Shown here in pieces: positions 48,018 through 56,459 of a stretch of DNA of 64,000 bases (positions are counted from its first letter, which is position 1; every line of letters starts with the position of its first letter). The stretch covers positions 434,001-498,000 of the forward strand of contig JALHMB010000002.1 in NCBI GenBank assembly GCA_022844275.1, given 5' to 3'. The position numbers and the translations under genes were made by a program. The DNA is from Hyphomicrobiaceae bacterium. Its GTDB lineage: Bacteria; Pseudomonadota; Alphaproteobacteria; Rhizobiales; Hyphomicrobiaceae. The notes under the pieces were generated by a model. That model was not told the DNA's origin and did no database searches. It worked only from the letters and a program-made list of their open reading frames with translations.

Positions 48018-49532
48018 TTACCTACCGCTCCACGGATCGAAGTCGGAGCCGCGCGCGATGCCGGAGCGCCGTTCCTGGCCACCAAAGGCGCCGTCATATC
48101 GTGGCCGCGCGTACCTCAGATCCATGATGGCCACGCGCAGCGCTGAGAACACGTCATCATCCACTTTGACGATAAGCCCGTTCTCGCGGTGTAAATTGCG
48201 CATCTCGCTCCACAAGTCGTGCAGATGCTTGGCGATCTTCAGCCGGCCACTGCTCAGCCTGTTCTGAATGTCGAGCAAGCTGGCCTCGAATGAGTAGCCG
48301 CCATCCTTGTGCGTCGCGTGCTGCGAGCGCATTTGCAGGCCGAGCTTGCGATACATATTGGCGATCGTCACGCCATCGCTAAGGCTCTGTCGCGTACCAT
48401 CGTGAGGCCAGGCCACGGGGCACAGTACGGTGTTCGCCTTGATCCGCTCGGCATGACTAGCTGGCAGCGCGCCTCGGATCTTCCAGGCATCCACGACATA
48501 GGCCACGTCAGCATCGCGATCCCAGGCAATGAGACAATAGCCAAACGGATGCGCGCTCTGGCTCAAGCCAGCGTGTGAGAAGTCCAGGCCCGCGATGAAG
48601 CACCAATGGTGCGGGATTTGATCGAGGCGCAAGGTGTGCGAGCAGTCGGCCTCATTGAAGTTGAGCGCCGCGCCCTCGCCTTGTGCGTCCACGCCATAGA
48701 GGCGCGTCATGCGCTCGGCTTCCGGGTATCGCGACTTGATCTTCTCCCGTTCCTCGGCGGGAATGTGCGTGGCGTCGTCGATTGTCATGCGCACAATTTC
48801 ACGATCGGGGTGCGGTTCCTCGAAACGCTTGCGCTGATCGGTGCGGCCCAACACTGGCGTCAAGGTCGCATAGATGCGGCCAGCGGTTGTGCTGAGGCGT
48901 GCCAGCACCTCGCCGTAAATGTCCTGATGCTCACGGGGTAGCTGCTCATCGAGCCACACGAAGTCGACTGCATCACCCTGGAATGACTGCCGGCCCTGCT
49001 GGTACGTCTTGAAGGATAGCGACGCGTTCTTGCCGTTCATGCGCGAGATCGAGACCATATCGACGAACGTCGAGATACCGCGCGCCATGAGCGGCTTTCC
49101 CACTATGTGGTCCAGTGGGATCATGCCAGTGCCGAGGCCATTGCGCTGTGTGAGATCGCCGAGCAGCTTCGCCTGATTAATGTCGCGCGTCATCTCTGAC
49201 GTGGTGCTCGCTACCCAAGCGACGCATTCGTTTGGCCGGATGATACTCGGCACCTTGTGGCGGCGGCCTTCATAGAAGCTCGGATACCAACCGAGCAGAT
49301 CCCATGTGATTTGCGCCGCAGCGCCCACGGACTTGCCGCCCTGATTGTTGGCCAGCAACTGCACTTCGCTGGCTTGCGCGTTGTGGAAGCGCAATTGTCC
49401 GGGGTTCGGTGCGTAATAGAGGATCTTGCGGTACAGCCGATCGTACTCTGACGCTGTGTAAAGTTTCTTGGCGTGCCGGCGCACATCATTGGCGTCGGGG
49501 CCTTCCTCGAATTCAACGCTGCTACCAGTCAT
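48018..49532 (-). CDS. Phage terminase large subunit (gp2/gp19-like TerL)
   Basis: DNA-packaging motor ATPase and nuclease, 504 aa. Walker A LLANNQGGKS (residues about 59-68), Walker B VDFVWLDEQ (189-197), coupling region IYATLTPVLG, then an RNase-H-like nuclease with D317 in FIAGLDFSHAG and an acidic patch in VKVDDDVFSALR. The C-terminal half follows the TerL pattern (VAWPHDG, YRKLGLQM). The start is set at ATG 49532, overlapping the small-terminase stop by 11 nt; ATG 49544 is possible. Last gene of the packaging block. No portal gene follows it. Confidence 0.9.
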   Translation of the reverse strand: MTGSSVEFEEGPDANDVRRHAKKLYTASEYDRLYRKILYYAPNPGQLRFHNAQASEVQLLANNQGGKSVGAAAQITWDLLGWYPSFYEGRRHKVPSIIRPNECVAWVASTTSEMTRDINQAKLLGDLTQRNGLGTGMIPLDHIVGKPLMARGISTFVDMVSISRMNGKNASLSFKTYQQGRQSFQGDAVDFVWLDEQLPREHQDIYGEVLARLSTTAGRIYATLTPVLGRTDQRKRFEEPHPDREIVRMTIDDATHIPAEEREKIKSRYPEAERMTRLYGVDAQGEGAALNFNEADCSHTLRLDQIPHHWCFIAGLDFSHAGLSQSAHPFGYCLIAWDRDADVAYVVDAWKIRGALPASHAERIKANTVLCPVAWPHDGTRQSLSDGVTIANMYRKLGLQMRSQHATHKDGGYSFEASLLDIQNRLSSGRLKIAKHLHDLWSEMRNLHRENGLIVKVDDDVFSALRVAIMDLRYARPRYDGAFGGQERRSGIARGSDFDPWSGR

Positions 49533-50208
49533 TTGGGTTATCATCCTGCTCGATCTGCTTTGGTGCCGGCTTTTTCTTCGGCGCCACTTCAACTGCCTGC
49601 ACATCGATCGCCGTGGCGCGTGCGCGCGCAATGTAGTAGTCCGCAGCCGACACAGCGGCGGCATCGCCTTGACGCTCCAGCTCCGCGCGGATCTCTTTGT
49701 CGCTGCGGCCTTCGCGGATGCGCTGATCAACCAGCTTGAGGAAGATCTCGGCCTTATCCTCTGACAGCTCATGCTGGTGCTTGTGGATCTGCGCCAGCGG
49801 GAAAGCGCGATCCATGGCCATCTCGACGGCCTTCATGTGACCCTTGGAATAGGGATTGTCGATTTGCGATTCTACGGCGCGCAACGCCTTGCCGCCGAGC
49901 ATGGTGAGCCGGCGCACGTCCATCTCGTGGATAGCCTCCAGCACGCGCTCATCTTGCAGCAGCACGTAGGCCTGCCGTTTCATGTGATCGTTTTGGCACT
50001 GGTATCCTGCCAGCCGCGCGGCTTCCTTCCGTGATCCGTCCTGGCTTTGAATGACCAGATGACACCACGCGACGACAAACGCGCGCATACGATCGGTGGG
50101 TAGCGCTTGGAGCTTCGGACCCATAGGCCAGTCCACGCCAGCGAAGCGGAATGTTGGCCCGCTGTCGCGTAGGCGTTCGGGCAGATTTGCACGGTGCTTA
50201 TTGGCCAT
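49522..50208 (-). CDS. Phage terminase small subunit-like protein
   Basis: 228 aa, mostly helical, basic near the N-terminus. The segment AFVVAWCHLVIQSQDGSRKEAARLAGYQCQND fits the helix-turn-helix of terminase small subunits (KEAARLAGY), followed by a coiled oligomerisation region and a charged tail ending DDNPNDW. It sits directly before the large subunit and overlaps it, the usual TerS-TerL order. Confidence 0.75.
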   Translation of the reverse strand: MANKHRANLPERLRDSGPTFRFAGVDWPMGPKLQALPTDRMRAFVVAWCHLVIQSQDGSRKEAARLAGYQCQNDHMKRQAYVLLQDERVLEAIHEMDVRRLTMLGGKALRAVESQIDNPYSKGHMKAVEMAMDRAFPLAQIHKHQHELSEDKAEIFLKLVDQRIREGRSDKEIRAELERQGDAAAVSAADYYIARARATAIDVQAVEVAPKKKPAPKQIEQDDNPNDW

Positions 50209-50605
50209 GGCTCACACGCTGTCGTTCTTCCGCAATAGCAGCCCGTATTGATGCAGCTTGGCTGTTGACACCACCTTGGCTGTAGCCGACTTCCCGCTCC
50301 GCTGCGCCCTTGCTCCGACCCGCGTGCACATAGTGCATCACGAACAATTGCTGCTTAGCCGTGCAGCACCTCATCGCTTCGCCGAGAGGAAGCGTCGTTC
50401 CCTGCCATATGATCTCTGAGGCGCCGGCATTGCGGACGCCGGCCTTCCGATGCTCGCGCGGTCTAGGTGCTGGCTTCTTGGCCTCGCGCTTGTGCGCAAT
50501 GATGGCTTCGCTCAAGAGCCGATGCACGGCATGAATGCCATCAGCATCCACCAGCTCACAATAGAGCCGCTGGAGCTGTGTCCGCTTCTCATCGAGCGTG
50601 CTCAC
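50198..50605 (-). CDS. Second small-terminase-like HTH protein
   Basis: 135 aa, basic. Residues about 80-125 (CTAKQQLFVMHYVHAGRSKGAAEREVGYSQGG) resemble the terminase_2 helix-turn-helix (AAREAGYS). It overlaps the next gene start by 11 nt. It may recognise a packaging site different from the other small subunit, or act as a regulator. Confidence 0.6.
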   Translation of the reverse strand: MSTLDEKRTQLQRLYCELVDADGIHAVHRLLSEAIIAHKREAKKPAPRPREHRKAGVRNAGASEIIWQGTTLPLGEAMRCCTAKQQLFVMHYVHAGRSKGAAEREVGYSQGGVNSQAASIRAAIAEERQRVSHGQ

Positions 50606-50611
50606 GTCGCC

Positions 50612-51277
50612 TCACCGCTTCAAGTCTTCGGCCAGATTTACTAGGCGCACGAACACGTCGAAGTCATTGACGGCGAAGGCGGCGACGGACTGATCCGACT
50701 TGGCCAACAGCTTGCGGACCGCTTCCTGCTTCGCGGGCAAATCATCCCATCCGTGATTGATCGCCCATTGCGTGATCATGTTCTGCTGCTGCGCCTGCCA
50801 CGTGGCGCGATCGGCCTCCGACAACTTGCCGTAGTGCTCCAGGTTGTGGCTGATCCGCTGAGCAATGTGATTGCCGACTGAGCCGGAGAACTGGAGGCTA
50901 GCGAGGAAGCCCTTGATGCGATCGCCGGTATCGGCTGGCACCCCCGGCGGCAGAGCCACGGTGTAATCAGCTGCGCTCGCCGCAGGATTTACACCAATGG
51001 CCCGCAGCCTTTCTGCTTCGGCTTTCTGCTCGGCAGAGAGCGGTGGCGGGCCTCGCTCCTGCCAGTAGCGCTCCGGCGGAATCAAGTCCCTCGCCTGAGC
51101 GAGACGCGCCACTATTTCAGCATTGGATGGCGGCCGGCTCCCCGGTGCTCCATTGATGATCGCGGCGACAGGCGCGTTCGCAAAATCACGCACCTCTTGG
51201 CTGAAAGTATGATTGCCACTCGGCGGCTCAAACGTAGGCGGTGCTTCGGCGAGGGGATTGGCGATTTCATCAGGCAT
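50612..51277 (-). CDS. Hypothetical phage-like protein (221 aa)
   Basis: Not recognised. Acidic, Pro-rich N-terminal half (PLAEAPPTFEPPSGN, PPLSAEQKAEAERLRAIGVNPAASAADYTVALPPG) and helical C-terminal half (AVRKLLAKSDQSVAAFAVNDFDVFVRLVNLAEDLKR). The layout recalls scaffold or assembly proteins, which is only inference. A GTGTAAAT motif overlaps its start codon. 6 nt upstream of the next minus-strand gene. Confidence 0.6.
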   Translation of the reverse strand: MPDEIANPLAEAPPTFEPPSGNHTFSQEVRDFANAPVAAIINGAPGSRPPSNAEIVARLAQARDLIPPERYWQERGPPPLSAEQKAEAERLRAIGVNPAASAADYTVALPPGVPADTGDRIKGFLASLQFSGSVGNHIAQRISHNLEHYGKLSEADRATWQAQQQNMITQWAINHGWDDLPAKQEAVRKLLAKSDQSVAAFAVNDFDVFVRLVNLAEDLKR

Positions 51278-51309
51278 TTACACTACTCCTAGTTACACAC
51301 TGAGCTGCT

Positions 51310-51352
51310 TGGCTGGTGCTCCAAGCGAGGGGGAACACCGAAGCACCAGCCA
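51310..51352. repeat. 11-bp inverted repeat between minus-strand genes
   Basis: TGGCTGGTGCT (51310-51320) and AGCACCAGCCA (51342-51352) are perfect arms across 21 nt, in the 138-bp gap of the packaging block. Together with the hairpin at 51400-51413 it may end or attenuate the transcript between the 110-aa gene and the 221-aa gene. Confidence 0.6.
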
Positions 51353-51399
51353 GCGCTCGACCGCGATGACACCCACCAAGGAGATCGCGGGACCAACAT

Positions 51400-51413
51400 G
51401 CCCTCGTGAGGGC
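51400..51413 (-). terminator. Short hairpin directly behind the 110-aa gene
   Basis: GCCCT-CGTG-AGGGC begins two bases after the stop codon on the minus strand. No U-tract follows, so termination would be weak or factor-assisted. Confidence 0.35.
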
Positions 51414-51415
51414 AA

Positions 51416-51748
51416 TTACTGAATGCGCACCACGCTCGCGACGGCAGCCGGTGATGTGTCCACGCCGCTCACCGCGAGCCTGTACTGTCCGGGCGGTAGG
51501 TCAGCAGTTTTGAAGCCATCAACGTCGGTGAAGCTCACTGGCAGCGTGCCACCACCTTCGCCAGCCACAACGGGCGCCACCTGAAGGCTCGGCACAGCGA
51601 GCCAGTTGGTGCCATCCATGGTCGCCTGAAGCGCGACGGTATCGATATCGCCGATATCGCAAATGATCGCGTATCGGCCGCCCTTCAGCACGAACGGCGC
51701 AGTGGTCGTCGTCAGTGCAGTGAAGTGTTTTGCTTCTCCAACATTCAT
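51416..51748 (-). CDS. Small beta-rich phage-like protein
   Basis: 110 aa, predicted all-beta (FTALTTTTAPFVLKGGRYAIICD, VALQATMDGTNWLAVPSLQV, GQYRLAVSGVDTSPAAVASVV). The pattern of a short domain with GTNW resembles head-decoration or adaptor-like proteins of phages. No helix or membrane segment. It shares an operon with the packaging genes. Assignment is weak. Confidence 0.55.
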   Translation of the reverse strand: MNVGEAKHFTALTTTTAPFVLKGGRYAIICDIGDIDTVALQATMDGTNWLAVPSLQVAPVVAGEGGGTLPVSFTDVDGFKTADLPPGQYRLAVSGVDTSPAAVASVVRIQ

Positions 51749-51754
51749 GTTCGT

Positions 51755-52081
51755 CTACTCCGCTGCCGCGATTGATTTGCTCAGCCAGAACGCCAGCGAC
51801 GCGCTATTGCCCGCATCGTGCTCGGCGAGGATTTTGCCAACTGCTGTCTGCGCACCGCGCGCAAATGCACGTTCGATGCGACGCCGCGAGCTGGCATCCA
51901 GGCCCATGCGTGCAAGCTCAATCTCTTGATCGGCGAGCCAAGCGGCACGTGCCACAGCGGACATGCGCTCGACAGAGACAAGGTGATCGCAGAGCTGGCG
52001 CCAGCTGACGCTGACTAATCCGGTCGCATCGCAGTACGCACGCCACTCCCACTCGGGGATGCATTCGAGGCGAGGTTTCAT
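51755..52081 (-). CDS. Hypothetical element protein (108 aa)
   Basis: Not recognised. Helical and charged (MKPRLECIPEWEWRAYCDATG at the N-terminus, then RRRIERAFARGAQTAVGKILAEHDAG). ATG 52081 lies 2 nt after the stop of the upstream gene, so it belongs to the same transcript. A TTG three codons upstream is a less likely start. Confidence 0.5.
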   Translation of the reverse strand: MKPRLECIPEWEWRAYCDATGLVSVSWRQLCDHLVSVERMSAVARAAWLADQEIELARMGLDASSRRRIERAFARGAQTAVGKILAEHDAGNSASLAFWLSKSIAAAE

Positions 52082-52083
52082 GG

Positions 52084-53130
52084 CTACCAATCCTCACCAC
52101 TGAAGCGGCCGGTGCCATCGATCTTCGTGCTGTACTTCCCTCGCGCGTTCAGCTCGGCCTGAACCTCGGCGGCGCTGCGTGTCGGGCCGCTGGGCTTCAG
52201 CGCCTCGCGCTCGGCCGGCGTCAGTGGCGTGATGGGAGCGGCGGCCAGTCGGCGCGCATGGGCTCCCTCGCTCTCCCCTGGCCGAGGCAAATCTTCCCGT
52301 GCGACTGCCTGCTCGCGCTCGTGAGTGGCGCGCTCGGCCGTGACATTGATCGGTGCGGTGCCTTGCTCGCGCGCCTCGTCAATCTTGGCATCAGTTTTCG
52401 AGCGCCACGGTCGCAGCCATGAAGTCGCCTTCGCGGGCTTCTCATCTTTCTTGCCGAGATCACGACCCGCGAAGTCACGCTCATTGTGGACAATAGCGCG
52501 CACCAGTTCGGTGGCCGCTTTCAGGTTTGCGCTCAGGCTCGGGATATCATCTGACTGCCCGTAGGGCCGTGGCACACCATCTAGTCGGATGGTTCGTTCG
52601 CCGCCCGGAAGCGTTGGGTTGGCCCTGTAAATCTCCCGAGCAAGCAGGCGCTCAAGCTCGCCGTCACCTAGCGCCATGCCCATACGCTCGGCATCGGTCC
52701 CAAGCAGACCATCGCCGAGCAAGTCGCGTGCTTTCGTGGTCGCGGCACTCATGCTTGCGTAAAGCTTGGCCACCTGCGCAACGGCTGCCTCCAGCTCGGC
52801 ACCGATTGCATTCCTTTGATCAAGGCCCTTAAGCGCCCTCGCAATTTTGTGAGCCTGCTGCTCGCGGCGATGCTGCAACAATGCCTCGGCTTCGCGCTTC
52901 TCACTTTCACGCGCGGCCAGTCCGAGGCGCGCGAGATTTCTCTCGGCGACGATGCGCTCACTGGCGAGCTTGTCGAAGGTGGCAGGATCATCGATCGATG
53001 CAGCGGCGAGCTTATTGTCCAGCTCACTGAGTGCGAGCTGCGCCGCTTCGTATTCAGCCGCGCACTTCCTGGTCAATGCGAGTGCGGCTTCAAGGGCCGA
53101 ACTATCCGCGAGAATTTTGTGGCCAGCCAT
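52084..53130 (-). CDS. Coiled-coil phage-like protein (348 aa)
   Basis: Not recognised. Residues 10-130 form a long Ala/Glu/Arg coiled coil (LALSELDNKLAAASIDDPATFDKLASE). The middle carries NPTLPGGERTIRLDGVPRPYG and the C-terminal part is charged and flexible, ending TGRFSGEDW. The size and composition suit a scaffold, tape-like or internal protein, but a regulator cannot be excluded. Same operon as the terminase genes. Confidence 0.55.
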   Translation of the reverse strand: MAGHKILADSSALEAALALTRKCAAEYEAAQLALSELDNKLAAASIDDPATFDKLASERIVAERNLARLGLAARESEKREAEALLQHRREQQAHKIARALKGLDQRNAIGAELEAAVAQVAKLYASMSAATTKARDLLGDGLLGTDAERMGMALGDGELERLLAREIYRANPTLPGGERTIRLDGVPRPYGQSDDIPSLSANLKAATELVRAIVHNERDFAGRDLGKKDEKPAKATSWLRPWRSKTDAKIDEAREQGTAPINVTAERATHEREQAVAREDLPRPGESEGAHARRLAAAPITPLTPAEREALKPSGPTRSAAEVQAELNARGKYSTKIDGTGRFSGEDW

Positions 53131-53133
53131 AGA

Positions 53134-53490
53134 TCACCTCATGTGCCAGTTGATTGCTTCGCCACGGCGGGCAAGAGCGCGTGCTGAACCTCGCCGGCCG
53201 TAGGGCGATGAGTGGCCGCGAGCGATGCTCGACAGTGCCGAGGCGAGCGACATGCCGGTGAGCCGCATGGCGATTTGCCAGCGGTCAACAACGGTATTCA
53301 CCGTGCCGGGGTCCATATCGTCGAATTCACGCTCCACGGCGGCGCGCAGCTCGGCAAAGTGCGGTGCCGCTGCAATGCGCCTATTGTCGGCGTCAATTTC
53401 CGCATACAGCGCATCGAGATCGATATCGCCCCAGCATTCGACATCGAATTCCGCGCTATCGGTCCGGCTATTCTGGCGGCGCTTAGCCAT
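53134..53490 (-). CDS. Hypothetical element protein (118 aa)
   Basis: Not recognised. Basic N-terminus (MAKRRQNSRTD), acidic middle (WGDIDLDALYAEIDADNRR), basic C-terminus (GRRGSARALARRGEAINW). ATG 53490 overlaps the 3' end of the upstream gene by 8 nt, favouring this start over an in-frame one at 53526. Confidence 0.5.
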   Translation of the reverse strand: MAKRRQNSRTDSAEFDVECWGDIDLDALYAEIDADNRRIAAAPHFAELRAAVEREFDDMDPGTVNTVVDRWQIAMRLTGMSLASALSSIARGHSSPYGRRGSARALARRGEAINWHMR

Positions 53491-53917
53491 GATCGAGCAC
53501 CCTCCGCACGTCATCGGCAGTCGCAAATCCGCGCCGGATTAATTCTGAGGCCCGCACCTCGAAGCGCGTACCGCCTCGCCCGCCATGACCGGGCGCTATT
53601 CTCCATCCGCCGAAGCGCCCCGCCTTTGTGAATTTACACGCCTTGTGACGCGTGCAGCCGAGCAGTTGTCCGAGCTGCACCATGGATAGGTGTAAATCCT
53701 CAGAACAATAGTGCGGCCGCATGGCAGGTAAATGTTCAGAAGAATAACGGGTCTGCATGGCGTGTAAATCTTCCTCGGCGTTATTGTCAGTTATTGTAGT
53801 TCTGCTTGTACTTGACTCGATGTCATCTGCGGAGCCCTTGACAAGTAGCGTAGGAGCTGCCACTTTGCACCAAGTAGTTGGAAACGTTACTAGCCGTTGA
53901 GGGGCGGCGAGGGCCAC
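53483..53917 (-). CDS. HTH/excisionase-like protein with 12-residue tandem repeats near N-terminus
   Basis: Up to 144 aa from a GTG at 53917. The C-terminal 65 residues (MVQLGQLLGCTRHKACKFTKAGRFGGWRIAPGHGG) look like a winged-helix DNA-binding domain with a sequence-specific wing (TRFEVRASELIRRGF). Ahead of it are about 2.5 copies of a 36-bp repeat encoding EDLHAMQTRYSS, EHLPAMRPHYCS, EDLHLSMVQ. Several in-frame ATGs (53758, 53722, 53683) are possible starts, so the repeats may be untranslated leader. It is divergent from the AlpA-like gene and heads the leftward operon; a likely regulator. Confidence 0.55.
   Translation of the reverse strand: MALAAPQRLVTFPTTWCKVAAPTLLVKGSADDIESSTSRTTITDNNAEEDLHAMQTRYSSEHLPAMRPHYCSEDLHLSMVQLGQLLGCTRHKACKFTKAGRFGGWRIAPGHGGRGGTRFEVRASELIRRGFATADDVRRVLDHG
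53685..53772. repeat. 36-bp tandem repeats containing the ATTTACAC motif
   Basis: On the minus strand three units start GAAGATTTACACGCCATG, GAACATTTACCTGCCATG and GAGGATTTACACCTATCC, spaced 36 bp. Units one and three keep the motif ATTTACAC and the middle one has ATTTACCT. They resemble iterons or an operator cluster. Confidence 0.7.
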
Positions 53918-53932
53918 AATCAGGCGTTGAGT

Positions 53933-54292
53933 ATGGTGGGAAGTACACGTTGTGATCTAACGCCGCTGGAGGCCGGCAGCCTGATCTGGCCCGACGACCG
54001 CGACCGTACCGAGGATTCGATCGAGACGGCCCTCGGGCGCTGGCGAAAGGGCGCGATCGGCCCCCCGTGGCGCCGCATCGGCCGTGGCAAGAAGGGGTTG
54101 ATCCGGTACGACCGGGACGCGCTGCTCGCCTGGATCGACCTATGGGGCGGTCAGAGGCCCGATCACCGCACGAAGGCCCGTCCGGCTGCCTCAGTAGGGG
54201 CGCCAGCGGCCAAGCGCCGGTCCCCGGCTGCCAGGACGCACAGGGCTAGGGCCTGCCTGGCTGAAACGCGGGAGGCGCCAGTCGCCCTCTGA
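53933..54292 (+). CDS. AlpA/excisionase-like DNA-binding protein
   Basis: 119 aa from ATG 53933 (an in-frame alternative lies at 53897). Residues about 10-60 (LEAGSLIWPDDRDRTEDSIETALGRWRKGAIGPPWRRIGRGKKGLIRYDRDALLAWID) form a MerR/AlpA-like winged helix: a helix-turn-helix, then the wing where a residue pair sits in the DNA groove. The C-terminus is basic and unstructured. AlpA proteins control excision and gene expression in satellites. It is divergent from the other regulator and precedes the replication gene. Confidence 0.6.
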   Translation: MVGSTRCDLTPLEAGSLIWPDDRDRTEDSIETALGRWRKGAIGPPWRRIGRGKKGLIRYDRDALLAWIDLWGGQRPDHRTKARPAASVGAPAAKRRSPAARTHRARACLAETREAPVAL

Positions 54293-54407
54293 TCCCTGCC
54301 GTTGAAACGAAGGCGCCCCGGCCGCTGATGACGACCGAGGCGCGAGACCTTCCCAAACATGCGTCCCAACCGAGACCAAAAATCGTCTCAAATGAGAGTG
54401 CCTCTAT

Positions 54408-56459
54408 ATGACAAGTCCCGCGTCCGCCGTCAAGAACAAGCTGCACACCGAAGCCCTGGCCTACGCCGCTCGCGGCACCCCCGTCTTCCCGTGCTGGCCG
54501 AATACAAAGAAGCCTATTCCCCGGAACGGCCTCCATGCTGCCACCACTGATCGGAAGCAGATCGACGCGTGGTGGACTGAGCACCCGGACGCCAACATCG
54601 CATTCGTGCCTGCGAGCATCGGCCAAGCCGTGATCGACCTCGATGGCGAGGAAGGAATGGCGGCGTGGCGCGATCTGGGATGGGATTTCGACTGCCCCGA
54701 AACATTGGTGGTGCAGACGCCGCGGGGTGGACAGCACTGGTATTACGCGGGCACCGTTCCGCCGTCACAGTGGGCACCGGGCCGCAAGCGTTGCCTTGGC
54801 GAGCACATCGATACTAGGGGTCTTGGCAGCTACGCACTGCTACCACCGAGTGTCACCGATGATGGAATTTACACGGTGTTGCATGACCGGGAGATAGCAA
54901 AGCTCCCTGAGTGGATACCTGCGAAGCTGGCGCCGACTGCAACGCCACTGAAGGCCAGCAACGTCACACTTGATGAACCGCGCAACATTGACCGGGCAAT
55001 GCGGATGCTCAAGGCGCGGATTGCAAAGGCTAAGGATCTGCCAGATGAGCAAGCCGCCAGATATGTTGCGGTCCAGGGGAAAGGTGGCGACGCTCACACT
55101 CTACAGCTCTGCATGGAGCTGAAGGATATGGGGGTGTCGCAAGAGCGAATTCCCGACGTGCTTGAGGAGTCGGGTTGGAACGCGGCGTGCCGACCGCCAT
55201 GGGACATCGAAGGGAAAGACAGTCTCGGCGCCAAGGCTGCGAACGCTTACAAGAGCGGACAGAACGAACCCGGCAGTAAGGTGGAGCCACCGCTCGAAGA
55301 AATTTTCGCACCCGCGCTGGAGAAGGCCAGACAAAAAGCGAAGGAAGCCCTTCTTGCACGCATTGGCGATGGCGATATCAGAAAGGTGCAGCGCGCCCGC
55401 GTGACATGGCTGTGGCGCGACTACATCCCGCTTGGCATGTACTCCGTGCTGGCCGGGCGGGGCGACACGGGCAAGAGCGCAATGCTCATTGACTTCATTG
55501 CCCGCGTGACGAACGGCAAGATGTGGCCGGACGGCAGACACCAAGCCCCACAGGGCCGCGTCATTCTGTTCAATATCGAAGACAATAAGAAGCTCATCCT
55601 CAAGGCGCGGCTAGAGGCTGCCGGCGTGGATTTGAGCATGGTGCGCGTTTACGACAGAACATGGGCCGATGGCACGCCGATTAACTTCAGCCTGCCCGAA
55701 CATCGAGAGTTGCTCGATGAGTTGATAGCCCTGGACGGTGCCATCCTTGTCGTCATTGATCCAATCACCAGCTTTGCCGCCGGCATCAATCACGACAATG
55801 AAAGCGAGGTCCGTGGCGTTCTCGATCCATTGAGCGACATTGCGGAGAAGCATGGCTGCGCGATTGTTGGCAATCGGCACGGGGGCAAAGGCCACAAGAA
55901 TGACGATAACCCAAATAACAGCGTGCTCGGGTCCGTGGCCCACACCGATATCCCGCGTTCCGTGCTTCAGGTCGCATCAACCGACGATGAGCTAGAGACC
56001 CGACAGGTCCGCGTGCTGGAGCAAACAAAGTATAATGTTTCGGAGAAGCAACGCCCGCTCCAGTACATAATTGAAGTCGTCGATATGGAGACGGGCGAGG
56101 TCATTCCACACGGCACGATGGTGGATGATCCATCCACCCGCATCAAATACCTCGGACATGCCAGCACCAGCATTCGTGAACTACGGATGCAGCGGCCGAA
56201 CAAGCCGGGGCCTGATGATGAGGTGGTCCAAGAGGTCGTGCGCTTCTATCAGGAATATCTCGGGCCGGGGCCGCAGACGAACAAGAGGATCAAGGCCGCA
56301 GCTCAAGCCCATGGCTTCTCACAGCGGACGATGGCGCGCGCGCGCGTGAAGCTCGGGGTGAAGTATTTTTATGAGGGGCCGGTGCAGATGATCACGCTGC
56401 CCGGGTGGCACGCCGATAAGCAAGAGCCGAAGCGCGCGGCGAACGACCATGATTGGTGA
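54408..56459 (+). CDS. PrimPol-helicase replication protein
   Basis: 683 aa. The N-terminal PrimPol domain has catalytic D77 and D79 (AVIDLDGEEG) and H110 (TPRGGQHWYYAG). The middle P-loop ATPase (RepA/AAA_25 type) has Walker A GRGDTGKS (350-357), with NGKMWPDGRHQAPQGRVILFNIED and Walker B ILVVIDPITSFA, then NRHGGKGHKN as sensor. The C-terminal 100 residues carry a small helix-turn-helix (NKRIKAAAQAHGFSQRTMARARVKLG). This fusion is typical of replication genes of satellites and plasmids. Plus strand; an origin is likely nearby. Confidence 0.9.
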   Translation: MTSPASAVKNKLHTEALAYAARGTPVFPCWPNTKKPIPRNGLHAATTDRKQIDAWWTEHPDANIAFVPASIGQAVIDLDGEEGMAAWRDLGWDFDCPETLVVQTPRGGQHWYYAGTVPPSQWAPGRKRCLGEHIDTRGLGSYALLPPSVTDDGIYTVLHDREIAKLPEWIPAKLAPTATPLKASNVTLDEPRNIDRAMRMLKARIAKAKDLPDEQAARYVAVQGKGGDAHTLQLCMELKDMGVSQERIPDVLEESGWNAACRPPWDIEGKDSLGAKAANAYKSGQNEPGSKVEPPLEEIFAPALEKARQKAKEALLARIGDGDIRKVQRARVTWLWRDYIPLGMYSVLAGRGDTGKSAMLIDFIARVTNGKMWPDGRHQAPQGRVILFNIEDNKKLILKARLEAAGVDLSMVRVYDRTWADGTPINFSLPEHRELLDELIALDGAILVVIDPITSFAAGINHDNESEVRGVLDPLSDIAEKHGCAIVGNRHGGKGHKNDDNPNNSVLGSVAHTDIPRSVLQVASTDDELETRQVRVLEQTKYNVSEKQRPLQYIIEVVDMETGEVIPHGTMVDDPSTRIKYLGHASTSIRELRMQRPNKPGPDDEVVQEVVRFYQEYLGPGPQTNKRIKAAAQAHGFSQRTMARARVKLGVKYFYEGPVQMITLPGWHADKQEPKRAANDHDW

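Noticed and set aside
53685-53772. 36-bp-spaced repeats considered as CRISPR
   Set aside because: The units are contiguous repeats without unique spacers, in frame with a gene, and no cas genes are present.
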